Assembly: GCA_016217625.1 (NCBI GenBank)
Contig: JACRHK010000183.1
Coordinates: forward strand, 1-8,886
Direction of reading: 5' to 3'
Source of the DNA: Nitrospirota bacterium
Lineage (GTDB): Bacteria > Nitrospirota > RBG-16-64-22 > JACRHK01
Length of the DNA stretch: 8,886 nucleotides
Shown here one piece after another: positions 1 through 6,797 of this stretch. Numbering within the stretch: position 1 is the first letter of the stretch; every line of letters starts with the position of its first letter. The position numbers were made by a program, and so were the translations under genes. Below the pieces are notes generated by a model. The model had not been told where the DNA came from and did not search any database. It saw nothing but the letters and a program-made list of their open reading frames with translations.

Positions 1-2
1 CC

Positions 3-386
3 TCGGATCTAGACGCGTACTATCTCACCCGCTATCCGGGCCTTTATGCCAAGAAGCGGGTAGTCGTCAAGACCGCCATCGCCGAGGTGCAGCGGATCTA
101 TCAGACAAACTACTTCCCGGAGATGAAGGTGAACTGGCAGACGCACCTGAACAACATCGGCCACCTTTATTCCCTGGGGTGCTTCCGCTGCCACGACGGC
201 CAACACGTGAGCCGCGAGGGGAAGGTCATCAAGAAGGATTGCTTTATCTGTCACTCCGTCGTAGGGCAGGAGGAGGGGGGGAAGCCTGTCAAGCCGGCAA
301 AGGAGACGGGGTTCCGCCACCCGGTGGAGATCGGCGACCTCCGGGAGGTCACATGCAGTAGCTGCCACACCGGCGGCGGGATGTAG
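3..386 (+). CDS. Multiheme cytochrome c, C-terminal fragment (5' end outside window)
   Basis: The frame is open from the left edge to a TAG at 384-386, so this is the last 127 or so residues of a longer protein whose start lies outside the window. Three CXXCH c-type heme motifs are visible: CFRCH (180-194), CFICH (240-254) and CSSCH (354-368). The text before the first motif (YPGLYAKK, then NWQTHLNNIGH) resembles the tail of NapC/NirT-like or related periplasmic cytochromes found beside b/c cytochrome complexes in metal- and nitrogen-respiring bacteria. It is presumably an exported electron carrier. A GTG at 87 is an internal start candidate but coding continues upstream of it. The stop is only 2 nt before the next ATG (389), so the two genes are almost certainly co-transcribed and translationally coupled. 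The family name is inferred from the heme motifs and spacing; the missing N-terminus could add more hemes or a membrane anchor. Confidence 0.85.
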   Translation, partial: SDLDAYYLTRYPGLYAKKRVVVKTAIAEVQRIYQTNYFPEMKVNWQTHLNNIGHLYSLGCFRCHDGQHVSREGKVIKKDCFICHSVVGQEEGGKPVKPAKETGFRHPVEIGDLREVTCSSCHTGGGM

Positions 387-388
387 AA

Positions 389-2404
389 ATGTTGCGCGTG
401 ATGTCGCGTTTGCTCGATCGGACGATCCCCCTCACCCTGTCCCTCTCCCGCCTAGGGGAGAGGGGAGTTGTTGAACGGACAGTCCAACTATGGTTTGTCA
501 TCCTGGTCGTCGTCCTGCTTGCCCCTGCCGTGGCCTTGGCCCTGCCGAAGAGCGCATGCGAGGTGTGCCACCCGGGCGTCTCGGTCTCCTCCCCGCCCCA
601 TCGCGGCTTGGACTGCACGTTCTGTCATTCCAACATCAAGAGTGTCCCGCATCAACCGGGCCCGCTCCGCGAGCTTTCAGGCCGCGGCATCTGCAGCCAG
701 TGCCACCAGGGGCAGGCAGATAGCTTCAATGAGAGCGTCCACGCAAAAGTGGCGGATTGCCGCGCCTGCCATGGAGAGGCGCACAGGATCCAGCGAGCAC
801 AGGAGGAGACCTCGCCCGTCTCGCCCCCCAAGCAGATCGAGACGTGCGGCGGGTGCCATGCCTCTCCTCCCGAACTCCTGGAAGGGTACCGGAAGAGCGT
901 CCACGGAAAGGGGCTGCTCCAGAGAGGGTTGGTTTTTGCCCCCTCCTGCAGCAACTGCCATGGTAGCCACACCATCTTTCCCTCCACGCACCCGCAGTCG
1001 TCCATCTCCCACGGGAAGGTGCCGGAGACCTGCGGCTTCTGCCACAAATACCTCCTCAACACGTGGGTCAGGAGCAGCCACGGCCAGGCCTGGAGGCAGG
1101 GGAGGGAGGGGCCGGTCTGCACGACCTGTCACAGCTCCCACCGGGTGTTGGAGCCTCGGGCGGAAACGGCTAGGCTGAAGTTCCCCGATACCTGCGGGAA
1201 CTGTCATCTGGCGCGCCACGAAACCTACCGCGATACGTTCCATGGTCAGGCGACGGATATCGGCTTCCTCACGGCGGCCACCTGTTCGGACTGCCATACC
1301 CCCCATCAACAGCTTCCCGCCGCGCATCCTGATTCTTCGGTGCATGCCTCCAAGCTCGGGGCCACCTGCGGAAAGTGCCATCCGGGCGTCGGGGCGGGCT
1401 TTTTGACGTTCCGTTCGCACCTTGATCCCACGGACCCCAAGCAAGACCGGAGGGTCTATGCCGTCTGGCTCTTTATGACCGCGTTGCTTGCCTCCGTCTT
1501 CGGGTTCTTCGGGTTGCATACGCTCTTGTGGTTCCAGCGCTCCGTGGCGGGGTTCTTCCGTGGGGAGTTCGAGGGGCTGAGAAAGCAGGAGGGGCCCTAC
1601 ATCAGACGTTTCGCTCCGTTGGACATTGGGATCCATGTCACAATCGTGTCGAGTTTCCTCTTACTGGCCGCCACGGGCCTGCCCATAAAATTCCATTACA
1701 CCGAATGGGCGAAGGACATTGCGAGCCTCCTGGGCGGCGTGGGGGCCACGCGGTTCCTGCACCGGTTGGCCGCCCTTGTGACCTTCGGCTACGCCTTGTT
1801 CCATCTCGGCTATCTCTTCTACCGGACCGCGCTACGGCGGGACTTCGGGATTCTGTGGGGATGGCGGTCAATGGTCCCGCGGTGGAAGGACTTCATCGAT
1901 CTCTGGCGCAATCTCCGCTATTTCCTCTACCGGGGTCCCCGCCCGCGGATTGACCGCTGGAGCTACTGGGAGAAGTTTGACTATTTTGCCGTCTTCTGGG
2001 GCATCCCCGTCATCGGCCTCTCGGGCCTCATGCTCTGGAACGCGGGGTTTTTCACCCAGTTCCTCCCGGGGTGGGTCCTCAACGCCGCCTTCGTCATCCA
2101 TAGCGATGAGGCCCTGCTGGCGGTCGGTTACATCTTCCTGTTTCACTTCTTCCATACGCACCTCCGGCCCGAGAGCTTCCCCATGGACCCCGTCATCTTC
2201 ACCGGCCGCGTCCCCCTGGAGCGCTTTAAAGAAGAACGGCCCGCGGAGTACCAGCGCCTTTCTGAAAGCGGGGAGCTTTATCATTACCTTGCGGATCCTC
2301 CCACGAAGCGCCAATGGAGGTTCGCCTACCTCTTCGGCTTCACCGCCCTCTCCATCGGCGTCCTCCTGATGTTCGCCATTTTGTGGACCTTTCTGGTGTA
2401 TTAG
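389..2404 (+). CDS. 11-heme c-type cytochrome fused to a b-type membrane cytochrome
   Basis: This 671-residue protein probably carries electrons between membrane quinones and periplasmic hemes. A signal peptide or anchor spans about residues 32-52. Eleven CXXCH motifs follow, starting at residues 57, 76, 102, 124, 153, 187, 215, 244, 269, 299 and 327. Extra histidines suitable as distal ligands occur in xHG/xHA motifs at 118, 172, 231, 285 and 319. The C-terminal half has about six hydrophobic helices (357-381, 411-430, 455-478, 530-550, 566-590, 645-669), with membrane histidines 416, 458, 472, 571, 586 and 589 as b-heme ligand candidates. The FDYFAVFWG stretch near 530 is typical of b561/FdnI-like cytochromes. 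The layout recalls Geobacter Cbc-type b/c quinone oxidoreductases, but orthology is not shown. The ATG at 389 is chosen because it nearly abuts the upstream stop; 398 (GTG), 401 (ATG) and 410 (TTG) are alternatives. Residues about 14-26 come from a palindromic repeat read in frame. Confidence 0.9.
   Translation: MLRVMSRLLDRTIPLTLSLSRLGERGVVERTVQLWFVILVVVLLAPAVALALPKSACEVCHPGVSVSSPPHRGLDCTFCHSNIKSVPHQPGPLRELSGRGICSQCHQGQADSFNESVHAKVADCRACHGEAHRIQRAQEETSPVSPPKQIETCGGCHASPPELLEGYRKSVHGKGLLQRGLVFAPSCSNCHGSHTIFPSTHPQSSISHGKVPETCGFCHKYLLNTWVRSSHGQAWRQGREGPVCTTCHSSHRVLEPRAETARLKFPDTCGNCHLARHETYRDTFHGQATDIGFLTAATCSDCHTPHQQLPAAHPDSSVHASKLGATCGKCHPGVGAGFLTFRSHLDPTDPKQDRRVYAVWLFMTALLASVFGFFGLHTLLWFQRSVAGFFRGEFEGLRKQEGPYIRRFAPLDIGIHVTIVSSFLLLAATGLPIKFHYTEWAKDIASLLGGVGATRFLHRLAALVTFGYALFHLGYLFYRTALRRDFGILWGWRSMVPRWKDFIDLWRNLRYFLYRGPRPRIDRWSYWEKFDYFAVFWGIPVIGLSGLMLWNAGFFTQFLPGWVLNAAFVIHSDEALLAVGYIFLFHFFHTHLRPESFPMDPVIFTGRVPLERFKEERPAEYQRLSESGELYHYLADPPTKRQWRFAYLFGFTALSIGVLLMFAILWTFLVY
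429..467. repeat. G/C-rich palindromic repeat (REP-like) inside the cytochrome N-terminus
   Basis: A perfect 9-bp stem, CCCTCTCCC at 441-449 and GGGAGAGGG at 456-464, is preceded by CCCTCACCCTGT. The order (GTGAGGG-type flank plus CCCTCTCCC/GGGAGAGG stem) is that of a very common dispersed bacterial repeat. A related element lies at 8041-8122 in the opposite orientation. Here it sits in the 5' part of the cytochrome gene, between the start codon and the hydrophobic signal segment, and is translated as an [16 protein letters not shown] peptide. Confidence 0.6.
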
Positions 2405-2488
2405 CCGATTCCGCGTTACCCACATTGACGTGGAATGAATACACCGAGATTTCAATGCGATAATCTTTTCATCTTCATGTAGTTTCTT

Positions 2489-2520
2489 ATTCTCAACCCA
2501 TTGAGAGTGTTCCAGTTTTT
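2489..2520 (+). terminator. Possible weak rho-independent terminator after the cytochrome operon
   Basis: ATTCTCAA (2489-2496) pairs with TTGAGAGT (2501-2508) around the loop CCCA, with one G·U pair. A TTTTT run follows at 2516-2520, about 8 nt after the stem. The stem is AT-rich and the T-run is displaced, so termination strength is doubtful. The surrounding spacer 2405-2620 is clearly more AT-rich than its neighbours and holds no gene I can support. Confidence 0.35.
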
Positions 2521-2607
2521 CAACGAGTTAGCCGGATGGCGTTGCTACAATTGATTAGCCATATGTACGAACGATTGATATTGCTTGACTTTGAACAGAT
2601 GTTTATT

Positions 2608-2613
2608 AAAGGA
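2608..2613 (+). promoter_or_regulatory. Shine-Dalgarno deciding the start of the GGDEF-EAL gene
   Basis: AAAGGA lies 7 nt before the ATG at 2621. An in-frame TTG at 2585 would add 12 residues but has no comparable ribosome-binding site, so 2621 is preferred. Confidence 0.6.
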
Positions 2614-2620
2614 TAAGTTT

Positions 2621-4381
2621 ATGATTCCCATGGAGAACACGACCGGAACTCCGTCGCACGAGGAGGAACGTGTCGTTAAGCGTGGGGTACGTCTCAGCTT
2701 GCGCGAGCGTGAGCTCCGTCAGGTCATTGAGACGGTGCCCGATATCCTCTTCAAGGTGCGGGCTAAGGACTTGGCCCCGGAGTTCATCAGCCCTGCGGTT
2801 AAAAAACTGCTGGGGTTTACCCCCGAGGAGATGACGGTTGACCCAGGCCTGTGGATCAGGCAAATCCATGAGGAAGATCGCGCGAGAGTGACGGCGGCAA
2901 TCCGGTCGGGCATGGAGGAGAAGGATTTCTTGGCGTTCGAGTCGCGTTTCTCTCATCGAGACGGGAGAATCCGCTGGATCGACGCCCGCTTGACCGTGCA
3001 GCGCGACGCGGCGGGAACGCCCGTCTTGCTCTTCGGCTCGATGAGGGACATTACCGAGCGCAAGCGGGCGGAGGAGATGATTCAGCGCTTGGCCTATCAC
3101 GATATCCTCACCGGCTTGCCGAACCGCACCGCGTTGAACGTTTCCCTGACCCAAGCGATGGATGAGGCCGCTGCTCGCGGTCATTCCTTGGCGTTGATGA
3201 TCGTGGACCTGGCGAATTTCCGGGCGATCAACGACACCCTGGGTCACTCGAACGGGGATCTGGTGATCATCCATGTGGCGGAACGCCTCAAGAGCGTGCT
3301 GCTGGAGCAGGACCTCTTGGCAAGGATCGGCGGCGATGAATTCGCCGTCCTGTTGCCCCGTCAGGGAGATCGACGACACGTGAGGATCGCGACGAGGACC
3401 ATCCAAGAGGCGCTCAGGCCCGCTTTCTTGATCGAGGGGATTCCCCTGGACGTGCGGCCCGTCATCGGCGTCGCGCTGTTTCCCGAGCATGGGGAGGACG
3501 CCAATACCTTGCTGCGGTGCGCCGACGTGGCCCTGTTCGCCGCGAAAAAGTCGCATCAATCCCACCTGATCTACAGCCCGGACAAAGACACCTACCACCC
3601 TCATCAACTGTCGCTGATGGCGGAGCTGCGGCAGGCGCTGAGCCGCGATGAGCTGGCGCTGTACTATCAACCCCAGGTCAGCTTCAAGACCGGCCTGGTC
3701 ACCGGCGTGGAGGCCCTGGTGCGCTGGCAACACCCGAGACACGGCCTGTTGCTGCCCGACCAGTTCATCTCTGCTGCGGAGAAGACCGGACTCATCAACA
3801 CGCTGACGGCCTGGGTCGTTGATGCCGCGGCGCGCCAGGACAAGATCTGGCACGAGCAAGGGATGCCCATCAGCATCGCGGTCAACCTCTCTATGCGCAA
3901 CTTGCAAGATCCGGTCTTAATATCGAGCGTGCCCGACGTGGTGCAAGCGACCCGCATCGAGCCGCGCACCCTCATGTTCGAGGTGACCGAGAGCGTGATC
4001 ATGGAGGATCCCCTGTTCGTCAAGGCTGCGTTGCAGGGCCTGCGCGGGCTGGGCGTGCGGTTCGCGATCGACGACTTCGGCGTGGGATATTCTTCGCTCA
4101 CCTATCTCAAGCAACTTCCGGTCGACCAGCTCAAGATCGACAAGTCGTTTATCGTGCGCTTTCACGAGCCGGGCAACGCCGCGATTGTCCGGGCCATCGT
4201 CGACCTGGGGCATGATCTGGATCTCGATGTCGCGGCCGAAGGGGTGGAAGACGAACCCACCTGGCACGCGCTCAAAGATCTGGGCTGCGACGCCGCCCAG
4301 GGGTACTACTTCGCCCGCCCCCTCCCGGTCACAAAGTTCGAAGAGTGGCTGCGCATCTCCCCCTGGGGCCTCAAGAAGTAA
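2621..4381 (+). CDS. PAS-GGDEF-EAL protein (c-di-GMP cyclase/phosphodiesterase)
   Basis: The 586-residue protein has no signal peptide or membrane helix and should act in the cytosol on c-di-GMP. Domains in order are an N-terminal PAS domain of the PAC-ending type (about 30-145, ending GSMRDITERK), GGDEF (about 158-318) and EAL (about 335-580). The GGDEF motif itself is intact (237-241, RIGGDEF), as is the NDTLGHxxGD helix. The inhibitory I-site RxxD that normally precedes it by five residues reads LEQD, so product feedback is probably lost. In the EAL domain the main catalytic residues are present: EAL at 364-366, Asn422, Glu454 (FEVTE), DDFG at 484-487, Lys505 (LKIDK), AEGVE at 539-543 and Gln560. 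Both activities are therefore possible, with the PAS domain sensing a ligand or redox state. It is alone between an AT-rich spacer and the mobB promoter, so it looks monocistronic. The domain call is firm; which activity dominates is unknown. Confidence 0.95.
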   Translation: MIPMENTTGTPSHEEERVVKRGVRLSLRERELRQVIETVPDILFKVRAKDLAPEFISPAVKKLLGFTPEEMTVDPGLWIRQIHEEDRARVTAAIRSGMEEKDFLAFESRFSHRDGRIRWIDARLTVQRDAAGTPVLLFGSMRDITERKRAEEMIQRLAYHDILTGLPNRTALNVSLTQAMDEAAARGHSLALMIVDLANFRAINDTLGHSNGDLVIIHVAERLKSVLLEQDLLARIGGDEFAVLLPRQGDRRHVRIATRTIQEALRPAFLIEGIPLDVRPVIGVALFPEHGEDANTLLRCADVALFAAKKSHQSHLIYSPDKDTYHPHQLSLMAELRQALSRDELALYYQPQVSFKTGLVTGVEALVRWQHPRHGLLLPDQFISAAEKTGLINTLTAWVVDAAARQDKIWHEQGMPISIAVNLSMRNLQDPVLISSVPDVVQATRIEPRTLMFEVTESVIMEDPLFVKAALQGLRGLGVRFAIDDFGVGYSSLTYLKQLPVDQLKIDKSFIVRFHEPGNAAIVRAIVDLGHDLDLDVAAEGVEDEPTWHALKDLGCDAAQGYYFARPLPVTKFEEWLRISPWGLKK

Positions 4382-4390
4382 CGGATGGCG

Positions 4391-4418
4391 CCTGATCCAG
4401 CGTTTCCACCGGATCGGG
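4391..4418 (+). terminator. Hairpin downstream of the GGDEF-EAL gene, possible terminator
   Basis: CCTGATCC (4391-4398) pairs with GGATCGGG (4411-4418), with one T·G pair and a 12-nt loop. It starts 10 nt after the stop codon. Only a short TTT follows (4420-4422), so intrinsic termination is uncertain. Confidence 0.3.
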
Positions 4419-4465
4419 GTTTCTCCGAAGACGGCCCGAGCCCAGGCGCTTGCCTGCTGCCAAGA

Positions 4466-4508
4466 GCGAGACCTGCCGCAACGGCATCTTCAACGCGTGA
4501 CCTGCCGC
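4466..4508 (+). repeat. 14-bp direct repeat pair overlapping the mobB promoter
   Basis: GCGAGACCTGCCGC (4466-4479) recurs as GCGTGACCTGCCGC (4495-4508), a 13/14 match with starts 29 bp apart. The second copy covers the proposed -35 box. This could be a two-site operator; no regulator is recognised. Confidence 0.45.
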
Positions 4509-4525
4509 GAAAAACCCGGTATAAT
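4497..4525 (+). promoter_or_regulatory. Sigma70-type promoter for mobB
   Basis: A perfect TATAAT -10 box lies at 4520-4525, with GTGACC as -35 at 4497-4502 (4 of 6 consensus) and a 17-bp spacer. Initiation near 4532 would give a leader of about 38 nt before the mobB ATG. Confidence 0.6.
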
Positions 4526-4569
4526 GGGGGCCGCACAGCGGGGAGGGGACGTTGTTGATACCTTGAGCG

Positions 4570-5115
4570 ATGGGCGCGCGTATGGAGTCAGCGAAGGGAC
4601 AGATTCCCACCGTGGCCTTTGTGGCTGCCGGATCGAACGCGGGAAAGACGACGCTCATTGAAAAGCTGATCCCGGTCCTTCGGCGCAAGGGGTATCGGGT
4701 CGGCGTCGTCAAGCACAGCTCCAAGGGATTCCAGCTCGACCGCCCGGGCAAGGACACCTACCGTTTCGCCCAAGCGGGGGCAGAGGCCGTGGGGATCGCC
4801 TCGGGCGAGGAGATGGCCCTCATGGCGCGGCTCAGCGGGGAACCGCCCTTACCCGCGCTCCTCGCCCGGATGCCTGAGGTGGACCTCATCCTGATCGAGG
4901 GATTTCGCTACGAGGCGTCGGTCCGGATCGAGGTGTACCGTTCCGGCATAGCGGTTGAGCCAATCTGCCGGAAAGAGCAGGGCTTCCTGGCACTCGTGAG
5001 CGATATGGGTGTGGAAGGGGTCACCCTTCCGCGCTTCCATCCTGATGACGTCGAGGGGTTGGCGGGGTTTCTCGTTGAGGAGTTGTTGCCACAGAAGTCA
5101 TCTCCTCACGCCTGA
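4570..5115 (+). CDS. mobB: Molybdopterin-guanine dinucleotide biosynthesis protein MobB
   Basis: MobB is a GTP-binding accessory protein that works with MobA in attaching GMP to molybdopterin to make the MGD cofactor of DMSO-reductase-family enzymes. The 181-residue length fits the family (about 170). A P-loop GSNAGKTT lies at 21-28 after a beta strand (TVAFVAA). The family-typical VKHSSKGF and DRPGKDTYRFAQAGA segments span about 47-71. A Walker-B-like DLILIEGFR lies at 105-113. The ATG at 4570 is the most upstream start in frame; ATG 4582 (residue 5) is an alternative. No good ribosome-binding site sits at normal distance (a GGGAGGGGA tract at 4541-4549 is about 20 nt away), so the start is uncertain by a few codons. 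It has its own promoter and no Mo-enzyme or mobA beside it. It ends 13 bp before the convergent gene at 5129-5725. Confidence 0.93.
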   Translation: MGARMESAKGQIPTVAFVAAGSNAGKTTLIEKLIPVLRRKGYRVGVVKHSSKGFQLDRPGKDTYRFAQAGAEAVGIASGEEMALMARLSGEPPLPALLARMPEVDLILIEGFRYEASVRIEVYRSGIAVEPICRKEQGFLALVSDMGVEGVTLPRFHPDDVEGLAGFLVEELLPQKSSPHA

Positions 5116-5128
5116 AGCCTAACGAGGA

Positions 5129-5725
5129 TCAGTCGATTGGCGCAGCCCGTTCCTGCTGCTCTCCGAGTTGGCGCTTCTTCTCCTCCAGCCGTTTTTTGAA
5201 CTCGGGGTGTTCCCTGAGCTTCTCGACGAACGCGTCCGTCTGTTTTCTGATCTCCTCGATGTTGTCGGGGGGCGGGACAAACGTCGCCTTTCGTTCCTTT
5301 TGTTGCACCGGTTGTTGATCCGGCGTCTTTTTTAATCTGGGCGCGGGATCTTCAACGGCAGGCTTGTCGTTCCCCACGTCGATCCGGAAGGTCTTCCCCT
5401 CTCTCTCGAAGTAGACCCGGTGGTTGTCGATCTGTTTGATGAGGTACCTTTTGACCACCTCTCCCTCTCGAACCCTCATCGTCCCTTCCTCGTTTCCTTT
5501 CTCGTCCAGAACCAGGAGATGGACGAATTTCTCTGGGGGGGCGATGACCGTTCCCGTTACGCGGAAAGGTGGAGCCGCGTCTGCTTTTTCGCTGGGTCTG
5601 CTGGGGATGGGGTAGGGGGAGTCAGGCGGAGAAGCGCCGAGGGAGCCCGGGATCGCATAAGCCATCAACAGGGAGAGGGCTGTGATGCAGACGAAACTTC
5701 TTCTCTGAAACAGAGCGTAAGGCAT
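5129..5725 (-). CDS. Exported protein with a GspC/PilP-like core domain
   Basis: A 198-residue protein begins with a signal peptide or anchor (about residues 8-30, basic RR then a hydrophobic stretch). After a proline-rich linker, residues about 54-117 (starting FRVTGTVIAPP, ending FRIDVG) have the strand pattern and VTGTVI start seen in the periplasmic homology region of type II secretion GspC and type IV pilus PilP proteins: a value, a gate such as MRVREGEVV, then an RVYFEREGK hairpin. A second Pro/Lys/Gln-rich linker (about 118-152) leads to a charged helix likely to form a coiled coil (about 155-195). The similarity is judged by eye, so function is unproven; a structural or secretion-assembly role is possible. 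The start has a GAGAGG ribosome-binding site 6 nt upstream. It lies 27 bp downstream of the gene at 5753-6100 and is probably co-transcribed with it. Confidence 0.8.
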   Translation of the reverse strand: MPYALFQRRSFVCITALSLLMAYAIPGSLGASPPDSPYPIPSRPSEKADAAPPFRVTGTVIAPPEKFVHLLVLDEKGNEEGTMRVREGEVVKRYLIKQIDNHRVYFEREGKTFRIDVGNDKPAVEDPAPRLKKTPDQQPVQQKERKATFVPPPDNIEEIRKQTDAFVEKLREHPEFKKRLEEKKRQLGEQQERAAPID

Positions 5726-5752
5726 CAGCGCCCTCTCCCTGACGCGAATCCT

Positions 5753-6100
5753 TTAGTAGAGTAAGTAGGTGCCAACCCAGAAAAAGCCTCCTCCCTGGTC
5801 GATGTACACGTCGTACACCCAGTCACCGTAGATGTTCGTGTAGAGGTAGTTCAACCAGTATGCGTAGGCGCCTCCGTAACCCAGGGAAAAGAAATTGGGC
5901 GTCGAGGAGTGGGTCGTGTGGATGGTGAAGATGTCCCGATCGCCGGGAAAGTCAACGAAAATCGCGGCATGGCCTCCGGGCTCCGCCCAGATGAGCGCAA
6001 GGGTGCCGTCCGGATAGTCCCAGTCGAAGTCGGCTTTTGCGGGCGTTGCCGTGAAAAGGAGAGCGGTTCCAAGCGTCAGGGCGATGAGTAGGCGTTTCAT
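5753..6100 (-). CDS. Small secreted Tyr/Gly-rich protein of unknown function
   Basis: A 115-residue protein with a classical Sec signal peptide: basic MKR, a hydrophobic core, and an AKA site for cleavage near residue 23. The mature part (about 92 residues) is rich in Tyr, Gly, Trp and Phe, has no cysteine, and ends in the aromatic stretch WVGTYLLY, which suggests a beta-rich fold or an outer-membrane-associated product. No family is recognised. The start is well supported: GGGAGG lies 5 nt upstream of the ATG at 6100. A candidate promoter (6176-6206) and a GTTCGAA direct repeat lie upstream. It is the first gene of a likely two-gene unit with 5129-5725. Confidence 0.82.
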   Translation of the reverse strand: MKRLLIALTLGTALLFTATPAKADFDWDYPDGTLALIWAEPGGHAAIFVDFPGDRDIFTIHTTHSSTPNFFSLGYGGAYAYWLNYLYTNIYGDWVYDVYIDQGGGFFWVGTYLLY

Positions 6101-6121
6101 GGCTACCTCCCGTGAGAGTGA

Positions 6122-6137
6122 GTTCGAAGCGTTCGAA
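6122..6137. promoter_or_regulatory. GTTCGAA direct repeat/TTCGAA palindromes, possible operator
   Basis: GTTCGAA occurs at 6122-6128 and 6131-6137, a 9-bp period. Each TTCGAA is itself palindromic. The site lies in the expected leader of the minus-strand gene at 5753-6100, between its candidate promoter and start codon, so it could bind a regulator or shape the mRNA leader. Confidence 0.35.
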
Positions 6138-6175
6138 ACAATTAGACGGCGTTCTGGGGATACTTATTCAATCCA

Positions 6176-6206
6176 ATTATCGCATAGAACCATGTGGGGA
6201 AGTCAA
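6176..6206 (-). promoter_or_regulatory. Candidate promoter for the 5753-6100 gene
   Basis: On the minus strand TTGACT (6201-6206) is followed after 19 bp by GATAAT (6176-6181), preceded by TGC as an extended -10. The spacer is long, which the extended -10 may offset. The leader would be about 70 nt. Confidence 0.4.
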
Positions 6207-6225
6207 GAAAAAGGAAGTTGGCGAC

Positions 6226-6600
6226 TTACGGGGCGGGGTAGGCGATCTGCCGGAGGGTGCCGAGGGTGACCGGCTCGCCGCTGAACTTGTCGGGCTGGGC
6301 GGCGATGCGGAGGCAGATATACTCGTGGAAGGCTTGGCTCAGGTCCTTGGCCCAGGCCTCGGCTTCCCGGAGATGCTCCGGATCGCGCGACACCACCGTG
6401 AGCCGGCCGAAATCTCCCTCCCCCCAGTGCGTGGAGGTGTTGGGCCGGAAGTAAACGTCGAACCCCGACTCCAGAAAGGCGCGGGCCACCCCTTGCATCA
6501 GCGTGTTAACCTCCAGGATCAGGCGCTGTTCCAGGGAGGCGGCTTCTTCAGCGGCCGTGTTGAAGGGAGCCGCTTGTGCGGTAAGCGGATCGATCGTCAT
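6226..6600 (-). CDS. Uncharacterised small cytosolic protein
   Basis: The protein has 124 residues from the ATG at 6600, or 125 from the adjacent GTG at 6603. It has no signal peptide or membrane helix and a single cysteine. An N-terminal helix rich in Ala/Glu (about 15-45) is followed by a segment with strand character (about 47-72, FDVYFRPNTSTHWGEGDFG) and another amphipathic helix (about 75-100). I recognise no family. Upstream there is no purine-rich ribosome-binding site beyond GGGGG. The best -10 box sits 7 nt before the GTG, so a leaderless mRNA is possible. Coding character is supported by GC-rich third positions and the lack of a better frame. It is separated by 125 bp from the downstream minus-strand pair and probably transcribed alone. 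Confidence 0.65.
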   Translation of the reverse strand: MTIDPLTAQAAPFNTAAEEAASLEQRLILEVNTLMQGVARAFLESGFDVYFRPNTSTHWGEGDFGRLTVVSRDPEHLREAEAWAKDLSQAFHEYICLRIAAQPDKFSGEPVTLGTLRQIAYPAP

Positions 6601-6610
6601 CACGCCCCCA

Positions 6611-6638
6611 ATTAACCATACCCGACAAGGAAAGTCAA
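6611..6638 (-). promoter_or_regulatory. Candidate promoter for the 6226-6600 gene
   Basis: On the minus strand TTGACT (6633-6638) is followed after 16 bp by GTTAAT (6611-6616, 4 of 6 consensus). Only 7 nt separate the -10 from the GTG at 6603, implying a transcript that starts at or very near the start codon. Confidence 0.4.
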
Positions 6639-6652
6639 CCTTTTTTGTTGGG
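6621..6652 (+). other. Long hairpin that forms only in plus-strand RNA
   Basis: Positions 6621-6634 pair with 6639-6652 around the loop TCAA: 12 consecutive pairs including three G·U, one mismatch, then G-C. In the minus-strand transcript those G·U pairs become A·C mismatches, so the structure is specific to plus-strand transcription. No T-run follows (CTTAAGG), so it is not a classical terminator. Confidence 0.4.
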
Positions 6653-6780
6653 CTTAAGGTTTGAGGCTAGAGGCAAGATCTTCCAATTTCTCACTTCCCA
6701 TCTCTATCCTCCATCCTCAATCCCTCTCAACCTCCTCACCCGCTTGGATTAATCCCTCCTCCCCCTAAAAACCCGGCCAT
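6653..6780. repeat. Pyrimidine-rich spacer with degenerate heptad repeats
   Basis: This part of the gene-free stretch 6604-6890 is largely pyrimidine on the plus strand. It contains a degenerate 7-nt tandem (TATCCTC, CATCCTC, AATCCCTC at 6705-6726), a GAGGCTAGAGGC doublet (6663-6674) and a 10-bp palindrome GGATTAATCC (6746-6755). It looks like a decayed dispersed repeat. I see no coding potential in it. Confidence 0.45.
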
Positions 6781-6797
6781 GTACTCCATCAGGGGAA

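Noticed and set aside
677..1636. Long open frame on the minus strand across the cytochrome gene
   Set aside because: It lies opposite a gene with eleven CXXCH motifs and shows no signal peptide, domain or ribosome-binding site; GC-rich third positions create such shadows.
2542..2590. Promoter for the GGDEF-EAL gene (TTGCTA, TTGATT or TTGACT as -35)
   Set aside because: None of these boxes has a reasonable -10 at 16-18 bp; the region is AT-rich but I cannot place a promoter.
2606..3907. 433-codon minus-strand frame opposite the GGDEF-EAL gene
   Set aside because: The plus strand carries intact GGDEF and EAL motifs; the antisense product is Gln/Arg/His-rich with no recognisable domain.
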